A stretch of 64,000 nucleotides of DNA from Persicaria tinctoria (lineage: Eukaryota; Streptophyta; Magnoliopsida; Caryophyllales; Polygonaceae). A program made the position numbers and the translations under genes. The stretch spans positions 22,727,175-22,791,174 of the forward strand of contig JBANSL010000018.1 in NCBI GenBank assembly GCA_037127255.1, in the 5' to 3' direction. Positions 1 to 12,013 of the stretch are shown here, piece by piece (positions within the stretch are counted from its first letter, which is position 1; each line of letters begins with the position of its first letter). The notes under the pieces were generated by a model. The model was not told the origin of the DNA and made no database searches. It saw only the letters and a list, made by a program, of their open reading frames with translations.

Positions 1-2
1 TG

Positions 3-734
3 CAACATGGAACAAAGCTATCTCTTCATGATGGGGATCCCATCTTAAAGCCTGAAGATTACAGAAGATTGGTAGGAAGACTGTTGTACCTCACCCTTAC
101 ACGTCCTGACATTGCCTTTGCTGTCCAGCAATTGACCCAATTCCTTCTCAATCCACTGCAACCTCATTGGAATGCCATGGTGTATTTGCTCAGGTACCTC
201 AAAGGGTCCTTCAATCTGGCTCTTTCCTATCCAGCCTCTTAATCTCTAGTAGTACATGCCTACACAGATGCAGATTGGGGGAATTGTGTGGATACAGGGA
301 GGTCTCTATCTGGGTATTGTGTGTTTCTAGGATCATCACTAATTTCCTGGAAGGCCAAGAAACAGAAGGTTGTGTCCAAATCATCCACAGAAAGTGAATA
401 TCGGGCTATGTCTATAGCTGCCAGTGAACTAGTTTGGGTTCAGGGTCTATTAGCTGATCTTGGCATCACTGTATCTCTCCCTATCACCTTGTTTTGTGAC
501 AACAAAAGTGCACATCAGCTTGCTCTCAATCATGTCTTCCATGAGAGGACAAAACATGTCAGAATTGACTCTCATTTCATTAAAGAAATGGTGGCTCAAG
601 GCTTCATTTGCACCACACATGTTGCCTTCTCCTTACAGCTTGCTGATATTTTGACTAAGGCTTTAGGAGCTCATCAGCATACATTTCTTCGTGCCAAGCT
701 TGGTCTAGTGGCTCCTATGGCTAGTCCGGCTTGA
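3..734 (+). pseudogene. Ty1/copia polyprotein, C-terminal RT/RNase H fragment
   Basis: One reading frame from base 3 to 734 encodes the end of a copia-type Pol. It starts in the connection after the reverse transcriptase palm (LVGRLLYLTLTRPDIAFAV) and runs through RNase H (YTDADWG, SKSSTESEYRAM, CDNKSA, HIRIDSHF-like HVRIDSHFIKE, LADILTKAL). The frame is broken once, by an in-frame TAA at 240-242 just before the first RNase H aspartate block; the rest stays in phase, so this is a single nonsense change. The 5' part lies outside the window. The polypurine tract and a probable LTR follow directly. RNase H degrades the RNA strand of the cDNA hybrid during retrotransposition. Confidence 0.93.
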
Positions 735-961
735 GGGGGAACTATGGGTTCATGTGGTCTAGTAAGCTGAAGGGCATTTTTGTAATTTTGGTGAGGTTGT
801 TTCACAACCGAAGCCAACAGCTCAAATAGAGCTTCTGGCGCCAAAATCAGTTTGCTGTAACAAACTGAAGTGTTGTGTGTGAACACAGATCTGTTTTCAC
901 CTCTCTCTTTCTCATGTAAAGAACCATATACTTCATACATCAATTTTCGTTTTCTTCCACA
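731..961 (+). repeat. Polypurine tract and probable short 3' LTR of the copia element
   Basis: The tract TTGAGGGGGA (731-740) follows the pol stop directly, as in copia elements. A candidate LTR runs from TGGGTTC at 745 to CTTCCACA at 961, giving TG...CA ends and about 217 bp. The other LTR is outside the window, so the boundaries cannot be confirmed by pairing and no target duplication was matched. Confidence 0.55.
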
Positions 962-1389
962 TTTTTCTGGTTTGTGATTGTCAAAATATTTTTACTATAC
1001 CCCCAAAGGTGGGGGTATTTTAATTAGTTTTCCCTTGTTATTTTTATGTAAAAATTCGAAATACAAGGACAATGATAAATCGATAGGTCGAGACAATAGC
1101 AAACGGATTAGTTGTTATCTCTTTCCGTATAAGTATCTTGCATTTCACATATGTGTGTAAAATATGTTTGACACGATCGATTTTCTTTATCATTTTTTTT
1201 TTGCATTGAGTGACTTACATTTCATCCATATCTTATGCTCCCTCCGTTTCTTTCTAATCGACTTTTAACTATTTATTAAGGTGTGAAAAACTATAAAATA
1301 ATAATTTTTTTTAATAATCTCATACTTATTAGTGATAAGTATAATATTATAAAAAACAATTATTAAAATACAAAAACATTTAAAAAGTA
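962..1389. other. AT-rich spacer with one Stowaway-like MITE end
   Basis: There is no coding signal. CTCCCTCCGTTTCTTTCTAA near 1240 resembles a Stowaway/Tc1-mariner MITE terminus, but the matching inverted end is absent, perhaps removed by the LINE that begins near 1390. Confidence 0.35.
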
Positions 1390-3545
1390 TATATATATAT
1401 ATCAGGAAAGAGAAATCACAACCCATGAGGGAACAACAATTATTAGAGAAGAAAATATCTGGAAAGAGATCCAGAGAGATTTTGAAAAAGGATTTCAAGA
1501 AGAAAGAATCAACTCTAGACTTTTATAAGAGTACGTAGTATTTAGAATTAATAAATACAAAAATCTCACGTGAGGAAAACGAGTATCTTACCAAACCAAT
1601 AACGAACCAGGAAGTGAAAAAGGCTTTCTTCTCGATCGGTAAAGACAAATCTCCTGACCCAGATGGTATGACAGCAGAGGTCTACCAACAATATTGGGAC
1701 ATTGTGGGCCCTTCGATCACTAAAGCTATTAATGGATTCTTTCATTCAGGAAGAATGCTCAAGCATATAAATGAAACATTCATCACTTTGATCCCAAAAT
1801 GTGATAACTCAAGGACAACCAATAACTATAGACCAATTAGTCTTTGTTCGACTATATATGGCAATAGCCAAAATTCTGGCGGTCATGTTGAAAATGGTGT
1901 TAGGAAAAATTATCCATCCTCTGCAAGGAGCCTTCATATCCGATAGAGCTATTCAGGATAATGTACTCATTGCACACGAAATTTTCCATTCGTTTCGTGG
2001 GAAAAAAAGGTCAAAACGGATGGGTTGCAATCAAGCTCGACATGGAAAAAGCATACGACATGATGAATTGAGATTTTTTTATCTATGTTAAGACGAAATT
2101 CGGCTTCTGCAAAAAGTTTTGTGATTGGATTAAAGAATGTATCCAAACCGTGTCATTCTCTGTTTTGGTGAATGATGAACCAACAGAAACTTTCCGCCCC
2201 CACATGGGCTCAGGCAAGGTGACCCCATATCTCCGTACCTATTCATCATAGATGCTGAGATTCTCGCAAGAAAACTACAAAGACAAAGTGATCAATCACC
2301 AAATACCATTGGGTTCAAGACCTCTAGGAAAGGTGCTTCTATACCTTTCCTGTCTTTCGCGGATGATATAATGATCTTCTCTAGAGCGACAACGGAAACG
2401 TGCCAGATTGTGAAAACTAGGGCTGATCATCGGCTCAAAACCGATCCGAACCTGGCCAAACCGAACCGAACCTAAAACCGAAATTCTCAAAAATGAAAAC
2501 CGAAAACCGAACCTAAACTAATAGGTTTGGTTCGGTTTTACGCCGGTTTGGTTTAGGTTCGGTTCGGTTATAACCTAATCGAACCGAAATTAAAAATGCA
2601 CAAAAAAGTCCCTACATTTACATTTCTTAGTCCAAAAAAATGCATAAAAAATGAACAAAAAACCGAACCAAGTGATTTTTCTTGTAATTCCTCTAGACTT
2701 TCTTTTCCAAATTACCAAACAGTCCACTCTTTTGTGCTTCCTCATTACCATATCATATTTGTGCACTTTTCTTTTCCAAAAAAATGATAAAAAAAAAAGT
2801 ACACAAACCTCCCAAACACTCAAACAGTGTGCATTTTCCTTACTCCCAAACACTGTTTTCATCTACCTCATTACCAAACAGCCCTGCACATCTGCAATGT
2901 CCCAAAAAAAGACCCAATCTAAGCATAAGGCTAAATTAAATTTTTAAAAAATCGGTTTTTTTCGGTTTAACCGAAACCGAATACAAACCGAACCTACAAC
3001 CGAAAATTAAAATTCCTTGAACCGAAATCCCTCGGTTCGGTTTGGTTTCGGTTATTTCGGTTCGGTTCGGCCAAAAAATTCGGTTCGAACCGATTTTGAT
3101 CAGCCCTAGTGAAAACTATACTTAATGAGTACTGTGAGATTTCTGGACAAAAAGTAAACTTTCAAAAATCTTCTTTCCAAGTTACAAAAGGAATCACAAA
3201 TGATAAAAAAAACTACGCATCCAGACATGCCTTCAGATAACAAATCAGACTACTTTAGAAAAATATCTCGGTTGTCCGATCATTAATGGTAGAGTAAATT
3301 AGAACATGTTTGAAGATGTCCTTGGTAAATCAAAGAACCAACTGACAAAATGGAGAGCAAATGAATTAACCCAACAAGGAAGAGCGATCTTAGTTAAAGC
3401 AAACCTAGCAGCCAAACCTAACTCATTATGCAAAACTTCATGTTGCCGACTAGTATCCATAACGATCTCAATAGACTAAACAAGTGTTTTTTTTGGAACA
3501 AGGACCCAAAGTCTTTAAGGATTTCCTTCTTGATATTTTCATCCC
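1390..3545 (+). pseudogene. L1-type LINE ORF2 reverse transcriptase relic, split by a hAT element
   Basis: Plant L1-like reverse transcriptase motifs occur in order: the pre-RT linker (THEGTTIIREENIW, about 1420), KSPDPDGM (about 1650), FITLIPKC and NNYRPISLC (about 1780-1850), the palm's NVLIAHEI and AFISDRAIQDN (about 1930-1980), and the catalytic block FADDIMIF near 2357. A 691-bp insertion at 2418-3108 interrupts the frame; on the far side the same protein resumes (LNEYCEISGQKVNFQKSSF). Several frameshifts and stops are present. The endonuclease, RNase H and poly(A) parts are missing, so it is dead. The ADD motif is the polymerase active site. Confidence 0.9.
2418..3108. mobile_element. 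Non-autonomous hAT element (691 bp), TSD GTGAAAAC
   Basis: The termini are perfect inverted repeats TAGGGCTGATCA...TGATCAGCCCTA. They are flanked by identical 8-bp direct repeats GTGAAAAC at 2410-2417 and 3109-3116, the size expected for hAT transposition. About 150 bp inside each end is rich in AACCGAACC or its complement. No transposase is encoded. Removing it restores the host LINE reading frame across the site. Confidence 0.95.
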
Positions 3546-3649
3546 TACAATCTGTGTTCCTTCCGCCGTACCAATCGATCTAATTATTTTTTGATTTTTG
3601 CGGCCCGTAGCTACTCTATGGAAATAGGACGAATTTGTATCTACTAGTT

Positions 3650-4727
3650 TTAGGTGTTTAGATTTCTCTCTTTGGCTCGAGTAGGTTTTATGGAATTGGA
3701 GTAACTTATCTTTTTTTTTTGTAGTAGATTTTGTTCTTTGATGGTTGCACTTGGGTCGGGGTTTGTAGCATATGTTGTTTGTAGCCGAAGGATGGATTCC
3801 TCAACCTCTTGCAATTGCCTAAAAATATTACCAAAGTTTTTCATGTTCCATTCTTTAGCCTTATGCTTAAGGATTTTGAATTTATGCATTACTTGAAACA
3901 TGGCCGAACCCGAGCAAGGTGCTCTCCATGCTTGCTTCACGATGTTCTGAAAGTCCTTTCTTTGTAGCCAGACATTCTCAAATTTGAATGGTGGCGGTTT
4001 GAAAGCAGAGTTCTTGGCTAGGTTAATTGTAATCGGGCAGTGGTCAGACCCGGAAAAGAAACCATTGTTAGTTGCAAGGTCTGGGAAGGAGTCTATTATT
4101 TCATGGTGGACTAGTACCCTATCCAGTTTTTCTAAGATGTTGTCTGGTCCTTTATGCTTTTTCCGCCAGGTAAACGGGTTACCGAACGAAGGGATATCCA
4201 TCAATGAGCACATATCCTTAAAGTCTGTGAGTCGCTGGTATCCGTCTGTGATGGATTCTGCTCCTTCGCATTTGTCCAATGGTTGACTAATTTCGTTCAG
4301 GTCCCCCATGACTAGACATGGAACACCGCTTTGTGTAATTATTTGGGATAGAGTCAACTAAAACTCCTCTTTATCTCATGGATTCGGGGTGGGCATATAC
4401 AAAGAGCAGTAAACATTGGAAGACTTCTTTTGTATTGTTGTATCTTATTCCAATGATTCTAGGGAGATGTATTGCTACAATCAATTTTTCGTCAATGAGC
4501 GAGTTTTCGTTCTAGAGTACAGCTAGCCCCCCGCCCCGGCCGGATGCCGGGGACCTGCACAAATTGGTGAAGCCAATATTTTTCCATAGATTTTACGTGG
4601 GCTGATTTTCAGTTTTGTTTCCGCTAAGACAACTAGTTGTACATGATAAGATATTCGCCATGCTTGGATATTAGTCCAAAACGTTGTCTTCCCTATCCCT
4701 CTACAATTCCAGTATCTTATTATCATT
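3650..4727 (-). pseudogene. L1-type LINE ORF2 endonuclease domain relic
   Basis: Read on the minus strand from 4727, this begins MIIRYWNCRGIGK, the usual start of a plant LINE apurinic-like endonuclease. It continues through LAETK (catalytic Glu), a frameshifted stretch at about 4360-4520, GDLNEI (4290s), DRVLVH and GSDHCPI (catalytic Asp-His). It ends in the linker before reverse transcriptase (EQNLLQKKK). RT is absent. The enzyme nicks target DNA for target-primed reverse transcription. It contains at least one frameshift and stop codons. Confidence 0.88.
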
Positions 4728-5470
4728 CCCCATTTGTTTTAGTATGGGCAAGCAAATGGTGATCCCACCCATACAAACACATTTTCTCTTTTATGATTTC
4801 TCCTAGCTTTTTTATGATTAGTTCTTGGGCTTGTTTTATCTTAAAATCGATATAGTTGACCATCAAAGGATGTTTAGACTTAAGATAGGCATTCATGTAT
4901 TTATACATAGCTAGGCCAAAAAATGGCAAAGAGCTCCACAAAATCCAGGAGGGGATATAGAGAAATTCACCATTATAGCTAAAATCCCCTATCATGTACG
5001 CATAATGATTAACATAAGTAATGACCACAAGAAAAAAGTAGATAAAACAATTTAGATTCACAACCCACCCAAGCAGATGGCCCCAACTAAGCACATTTGG
5101 AATATAGCAGTTGGAATTGAATGAGTGCATCACTGCGGTTGTCGACATTAACCAAAATAAATTATGCTTATTATTAAAAGAAATGAAGCTAAGTGTATAC
5201 AACCTGATTTGGGATATATAGCAGAACACCAATCTTTGGTCGAGGAGAGAGGATTTCCTTCTTAAAAGATTTTTGATTAAGTAACTTATTTTTTAACCTT
5301 TGTAATGGCAGGTATAAGCACCATAACAAACAACTTGAGTTTTTACTAAGCCTCTTATGAATTGTTTCTTGACAGTACCTCATGAAATACCACCAAAAAC
5401 CATTAATTCCATAAGACACCGTACAATTTCTTAATCCTAGCTAGGTACCCTATTTTCAGCCTTAACACAA
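4728..5470. other. Unassigned spacer with a hydrophobic minus-strand ORF
   Basis: A minus-strand ORF of 169 codons (5232-4723) overlaps the start of the LINE endonuclease fragment. Its product would be rich in aromatic and hydrophobic residues with several possible membrane segments. I recognise no family, and A/T-rich spacer often yields such ORFs by chance. It could be LINE 5' sequence or nothing. Confidence 0.2.
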
Positions 5471-5639
5471 AGGAGATGTTTAGTATAAGGCTAAGATACT
5501 TAGCAAAGAAAGGAGTATATACTAATAGGGGGTTTCTGCGGGCAGGTTTATCTGTCAAAGGAAGCAAGTTAGCCTTTCTCAGTTTGAGATCACACGTGGC
5601 CTGGAGACTAAGTCCCGGATTACAGCATCAAACATACCT

Positions 5640-8339
5640 AAATCTTCATATAAAGATTATAGATAAGTTTCATGATAAAACGTACACTTGGGAGTATAAG
5701 TATGATGGGGAGAGGGCTCAAATTCATTACATGGAGGATGGAAAGGTTGAGATATATAGTCGGAATGCCGAGAGGAATACTGACAAGTTTCCTGATGTTG
5801 TTCTTGCTGCTAGTAGGTTCAAGAAGCCATCTATCAGTTCCTTTGTTATGGACTGTGAAGTTGTTGCAAATTGGCAATTGACCGGGAAAAGAAGAAGATT
5901 CTTCCGTTTCAGGTATATGCGTTATTGTTATGATTTTCATTTCTTAAAAATTGAATTGATCATTTTGTTCATTGTAGGTTTTGGTGTTGACTTTGGGAGC
6001 TCTCTAACTTCAGTAGTCACAAAATGGCTAAGATTTTACCATGATACAGGGATGAAAGATGGGATGTGGATAAATAATGTGTTAGGAGTCAAGACGAATT
6101 AAATTGTAAATAGATAAGTCCAGATTTGTTCTCTCTAAAAAGCAGCCCTGATTATAATATGGTTTCGTTTTATGTTGTGTCCTTTCATCATATGTTTACA
6201 TTTATTTTCTTTTTAACTACTGCATTTCATGCTTTGTATGTACAAAGATTATAATCGGTAACTATTGGAAAATGAATTGGTGAAGTTTAGTTATTTGATA
6301 CACAGGTATTTCAGTAATCTTTCAATTGCTACATATTTTAAAAATCTTTTCGCCTCATAACAATTGCTCTAGAAGCCCACTAAACTTGTATCATTGCTGT
6401 TCATTTCAACCATCTCAGCTAAATATTTTGAGTGTTGTGCCTCCTGTTGTCAAAAAGTAGTGGGGCTGTGGGGGTTTTGTTTGGGGTGTGGTGCACAGTT
6501 GGGAGTATTATTGTTATTTCCCCGCGGTGTGCTCTATTATCTGTTATTTGGTTAGGCATGTGTTTTAAGATTGATTTGAAACCTATTTACATATTTGGTT
6601 TTCAAATAAAGAGAAGCTTCTTATTTCTTCTGCAGTTGTGAGGGTTTGATTATTAAAACACTGGACAAAGAGGCTACTTACGAGCCTTCGAAGCGGTCCA
6701 ATAACTGGCTTAAACTGAAAAAGGATTATATGGACGGGTATGGCTTAATAATGTTTATTTTTCCTTTTCTGCTGTTTTAATGAATCTTAATGACTAAAAT
6801 ATTGTTGCCATTTGCATTTCAGTATTGGAGATTCCCTGGATTTGGTTCCCATAGGTGCTTTTCATGGCCGTGGGAAGCGAACAGGTCTGTAGCATACTTA
6901 GGAGTCTGTTTAATCATTGATCTATGTTTTTTATTTTCTTTTCACTCTTCGCTTTTCAATAGGAAATTGAACACTAGTCGGTTCTTGCAGGTGTTTATGG
7001 TGCTTTTCTCCTTGCTTGCTATGACAGTAATAATGAAGAGTTTCAAAGCATTTGCAAAATAGGTGATATATTTGTGTTCTCATTGTTAGATCGTCATATC
7101 CTGTGATGTCTTCAGTTGTTGAGTACTGATCCTCTCTCATCATGTTCTTCAGGCACTGGATTCTCTGAAGCAGTACTTGAGGAACGCTCGTCCAGCCTCC
7201 GCTCTAAAGTAATTTCCAACCCAAAGGTAGTCTCATACACTCTTCTACTACACGGCACAATGCTTTTCACCCCCATAATAAAAAAAACGTTTCTTGTAAC
7301 TCTGATTCCCTCTGTATGTTCTTGACATGTACAGTCATACTATCGTTATGGAGAGACTCTTGAGCCAGATGTTTGGTTTGAACCATCAGAGGTAAGTAAT
7401 AATCTTTGCTAGCAGTTTTGGTAATTTTACTGCACTACTACACATCCTAGATTCTACCTTCAGTATTTAGACAGTTCAGCAATTGTTCTTACAACCTTTG
7501 CTATTTCAACAATTTAGCATTTGGTGTAGCAATGCAGCAATGCAACAGATGCTTGCAAAATGTATGACTATTATGATTTTAACCGCTAAAAGAATGATTA
7601 CAATGCGTTTTGAAATTACTCTGTGTAGACAGTAAGACTAATTAATCTAAAACTCCAGTTTCCCATTTAGCTTTTAAGACGAGCTTCGAGTTCATTTGGG
7701 CCAATAGCAGTTTCCTGCTACAGCAGTTTGATGTGGCTTTTGCTTTTGTGATAGAGGAAGTGTTCAAGAGTTGGGTCTAACAAGCATTAGTTATTCTATA
7801 ATTAATCAATTAACATAGATGGAACAAGGAGCCCAGTTTCAGACTTAGATGCCCGGATAATCATGTACTTCCCCCTTTTGTTCAGTTAGTGGCTTCATGG
7901 TTGGTTTTTTCATCCGCAGGTTTGGGAGGTGAAGGCTGCAGATTTGACCATTAGTCCTGTGCACCGGGCTGCAGTTGGCATAGTTGATGCTGACAAGGTT
8001 TCATCTTTCTTCAGGACAAATATCAGTTGGTGTAGTTGATGCTGACAAGGCTTTTTTTGTTGTTGTTGCTTTTTCTAAACGTTCTCTCTTGATGATGCTA
8101 GGGCATATCGCTGCGGTTTCCACGCCTTATTCGCAACCGAGAAGACAAAACTCCGGAGCAAGCTTCTTCATCTGAGCAGGTGAGCACAGATCAAGCCTTC
8201 TTACACTTCAACCAATAGTGCAGTAAGCGATTTTTCATCTGTAAAACAACTATTCTCTTGCAATCTTCAGGTTGCTGAACTTTTCACTGCCCAGAAGAAT
8301 AACCATCGGAACAATAAGGACGATGCAGAAGACGAATAA
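5640..8339 (+). pseudogene. LIG1: DNA ligase 1, 3' exons only, with a lost middle exon and a frameshift
   Basis: Exons matching plant ATP-dependent DNA ligase 1 are readable at about 5650-5912, 6636-6737, 6823-6884, 6991-7062, 7153-7226, 7335-7391, 7920-7997, 8102-8179 and 8271-8339 (stop TAA), all with GT/AG borders. They carry motif I EYKYDGERAQ (the Lys that takes AMP), motif III FVMDCEVV, motif IV CEGLIIK, motif [11 protein letters not shown], and the OB-fold motif VI region LRFPRLIRNRED. The enzyme seals nicks in nuclear replication and repair. The N-terminal half is missing. About 85 codons expected between 5912 and 6636 are not found. Eleven bases stand where three are expected at 5869-5879, shifting the frame. 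The downstream exons are well kept, so decay is recent. Confidence 0.88.
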
Positions 8340-9149
8340 ACTCATAGAGCAGTGTCCCCATCAATAGCCGCATTCTTGCTACCTATGAGAGACCAAGCTG
8401 GCCTCGATTTTTCATGTCTAAAAACAGTTTCTTTGCGTGAAGTTTGTTCGATCATCGAGCCGAACTCGTGCACATATGTAAAGCTGGGATTTTTTCCTTC
8501 AAGGATGCGTGGGAAATGGTAACAAGCGGCTTTCTTTACCTACACTGCAAAATTGTTGTTTATCTTGTGCAAGGGACAAATGTACACGTACACTTGGTGT
8601 ATGTCTACGTTTCTATACTTCCAATCAAAATTCAACATTTGTATTTAAAAAATATAAATAATTTTTAATTTTTAATTAAAAATAGGCAGTGGGCCGGCTA
8701 ATGGGATGGAATTTTTATTTTTAATATTATTAACAATTTAATTTAATTTCAAAATAATTTTGTTTTTAGATCACATTTTTTTTATTTGAGATGGATTTTT
8801 CTTTTATTTTAATGTTCTTAACAATTTAATTTCATTAAAAACTAAAAATTGTATAGAGAAAAGAGTGTATGTACATATAAAAAAAGGAAAAAACATATCA
8901 TTAAATCAAACCCTTCATATATATTTTATCTATAATGAAAATAGGTACTCGCGCTTGACAAAATATATTGTTTACTATTTATTCATGTTTTCTAGTATAG
9001 TTAAAACTTAAAACTATATAAAATATTAAAAAAATTTAATTTTTTTTTTGAAATTCATACTTATTAATTAGTAATAAGTACATAATTATTTTTAAAATTA
9101 ATAAAAAATAATTTGATATGTCAATTTCATAAGGAGTCAAGTATATAAG

Positions 9150-11997
9150 TGTAAAGGCTCGGATTTTCAAATCCTAATTTTCTGGAATAAGAGAATTAAA
9201 AATGAAATTAAGTCGGTTTTAAAACTTGTTTAGCGGATTCCGACCGGAGTATAAATTTAACGAACAATTTCCGTTCTTTTACCTCAAAAATTCAAAATAA
9301 TTATCGTGGTGTGTTATCCTTTTCGATTTTATAAATCTAATTAATCGAGAAAACGAGATTCAAAGAAACTAACTATCACGAACTAATTTCGGGGTTCAAA
9401 ATTCGCGTATTCGTGATTTATATCCGGGTATTTGTTTAACCAATTCAACACATTACCCTCACCAACTCCCTCACCCCACCATACATCTTCAAAAGTCATC
9501 CCTCTCCCCGTCATTCTGCATTCACATCACCCTCATCACCATCACATTCACCAACTCCCTCTCCCTCCATTCCCTTGCTGACCATCACCACCATCGTCAC
9601 TTTACCATCACCACCACGCCTTCACCATCTCCACGTCTCCTAACATCACCTTCCTCCATCGGCGTCGGTCCCGTTCACGGCATCACCAGCCTCCACCTCC
9701 GCAATCCTCGATGAGCAGAAGCAGCAGCAGGCCGAGGGACCTCTCCGACGTCCATCACCTCCGCCCAGGAACTCCCCAGCACCACCACCGAAGCCCTTTC
9801 CCCTGTTCGAGCGCGAACAATCTTCCGGTAAGCCGTTCTCCTTCGTTTCCGATCCAAATCACCCCCGAGCTCCTCCATCCCACTCACCAATGTCCGGTGT
9901 AGGTCCGACGAGCCATCGCGAGCCTCCGACGACGCCCAGAACTCCGATCGAGAGCTCCGAAGTCGCGAACCCCCTCGGTGAGCTTCCACCTTTCCCTTCT
10001 CTGTTTTGAATCGATTCGGTCCTTGGGTCGGGCTATGGGCGAGTGGCGAGTGAGCGAGAGCTGTGTGCGGGGAGTCGGGAGAGCTCGAGAGCTCCGGCGA
10101 GCTCGAGGGCAGCGCGGCGGGCGAGAGGGACAGCGTGTGCGAGGAGGGTCGAGTGAGGCGCTGTGGGCGGGGCGCAGCTGATGGGAGGGTCGAGCGAGGG
10201 TGAGTCTGCGAGAGCGGTGCGAGCAGCGTCCGAGCGGGGCGAGTCCAGGCGCACTGGCAGGGCTGTCCGAGGCGGCCAGCGTCGAGCAGCAGGCGGGAGC
10301 TGCAGATTCCTTCGAAGTTGGAGGAGGAAGATGGAACACGGGTCCCACCCTTCATGCCCAGTCAGCGCGGGGCCCACCTCCTTTGTGTTATTTTGTTTTG
10401 GAATTGAACCGGGTTGGTTGAGGTTTAGCGGGTTCGGTTCGGTTTGGGTTAAAAGCGTTGGTTCGGTTCGGGTTATTCGTTATATATTTATTTATTTAAT
10501 TTATTAATTAATTGTTTAACCGATTTCCGATAATTGATTATTCAGAAATTGATTTGTGTGTCGGTATTTAAAAAGGGGTCGGTTTTAAAGTATATAAATC
10601 GAATTATTTTGTAACGGTTGAAAGTTACTTAAATCCCTAGAATGGTGATTTTAATTAAAGTAAAGTATGTCGGGATTATTTAAATGGATTTTTTTTGAAA
10701 GTATTTTTAAAGATTAAATATTTTATAAATTAGAAATGGCTAAGTATAAACTTGAAGTAATTGTTTTGGCTAACAACTGGACTAGCGAGTGAGATTTTAT
10801 GGATTGAAGTATGATTGAGTCAGTTATGGAAATGACAATGGAATAAGATGATATAAGATGTTGCCATAAGTTGAGATAAAGAATGTTGATGATGCTATGA
10901 TTAATGGATTGGTGGGCATGTTATGTAGTGGTAAATGGATCCCGTTTTGTGCAGTTTACTTATGCATATTTATTAATAATTGCTAGGTGATCTGTAACCT
11001 GCTTGCTTATATCTTGCTGCTTTTCATCTTGCTGATCTGCTACTCCAGGTAAGTTCTTTGAACTTACTCATGATGGGCGCTCTATGCACTGGGTGTTATA
11101 TAGTAGGCTAGTGTCCATGCACCATACGACTTAGAATCATGCTTAGGAGCTAAAATGAAAATCATATGATTGCTATATGTCCTTGCAAGAGAACGGCCGT
11201 TATCTGTGATAGTCCTAGAGTCTTTGCTAGGGTCATAGGGTAGCCCAGCCTCATCGGGTACCCTGGGTCAATCGAGTCTATATGAGCATGATATGATAGC
11301 CCAACACCATCGGGCAAGCGATGATATGATATGATATGATATGATGATGCCGTGGGTTGTGCACCACCACGAGGAATTTGCTATGCTATAGCACCGAACT
11401 GGCCAGTGTCCGCCCTATCGGAAGGGGGGTGGAGGTACGAGAGGGACATGCCACTTGGCATTCTGTGTGGATCCATTTATCGCTTTCTGCATTATATTAA
11501 ACTGTCAATATATATACGTGATTTAATTTACGCATGGCATTACGCATTTCATCTTAAGAGTAGGATGCTTATTATATGCCTCTCAGAGTGTGTTTACATA
11601 CGCGCATGAGTGACCTGATGATTGACCCAGATCCCCCTCATTTTTTTTAGATTCAGGTAATCACTAGCCGTTATCGTTGCTTATGTGGATGCTTGGCGGG
11701 TTCAGACTTTTGGCGTTAGATCGAGAGGTTGAGAGACCACCACACTTCCTCTCTTTTAATACTCCCTTTCGGATGGTATTTAAACTCAACCTTATTTTTG
11801 CTTTCGCTCGATTTCACGATTAGACTAAGGCAGGTATTTGATCTCCAATGGATCCGCGATCTTTAAGGGTTCGAAATCCCTTCTTTTAGTACAAATATTT
11901 TGTTTTAAAACTCAACCCGTACCTGAATTGCAAGATCCGAACAAGGGGTTTTATCCCTTGAAACGTAACCCGGAAATCATAATTCCGGGCCGTTACA
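9150..11997 (+). repeat. 5' LTR of the LARD
   Basis: It matches 17477-20324 at a constant offset of 8,327 bases, with no indel and no substitution in the blocks I compared, implying a very young insertion. A GC-rich block (about 9440-10400) is embedded in AT-rich sequence and gives open frames on both strands, including 226 codons antisense at 10355-9675. Low-complexity composition (Ser/Pro/Arg) argues against coding. Short ATGAT tandem units lie at 11321-11345. The LTR should hold promoter and polyadenylation signals. Confidence 0.95.
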
Positions 11998-12001
11998 AAG
12001 A

Positions 12002-12013
12002 TGGTATCAGAGC
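12002..12013 (+). promoter_or_regulatory. Primer binding site (initiator Met-tRNA) of the LARD
   Basis: TGGTATCAGAGC, four bases after the 5' LTR end, is the standard plant complement to the 3' end of initiator methionyl-tRNA. It is where minus-strand cDNA synthesis would start. Confidence 0.93.

Noticed and set aside
1390..4727. Twin-priming inversion of one LINE
   Set aside because: Twin priming places the inverted 5' part before the sense 3' part; here it comes after, so a simple twin-priming event does not fit.
4723..5232. 169-codon minus-strand ORF with membrane-like segments
   Set aside because: No recognisable motif, and it overlaps the start of a LINE endonuclease fragment; it was listed only as unassigned spacer.
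9675..10355. 226-codon minus-strand ORF, repeated at 18002-18682
   Set aside because: Both copies are the same LTR, composition is low-complexity and GC-driven, and overlapping frames on both strands are equally open.
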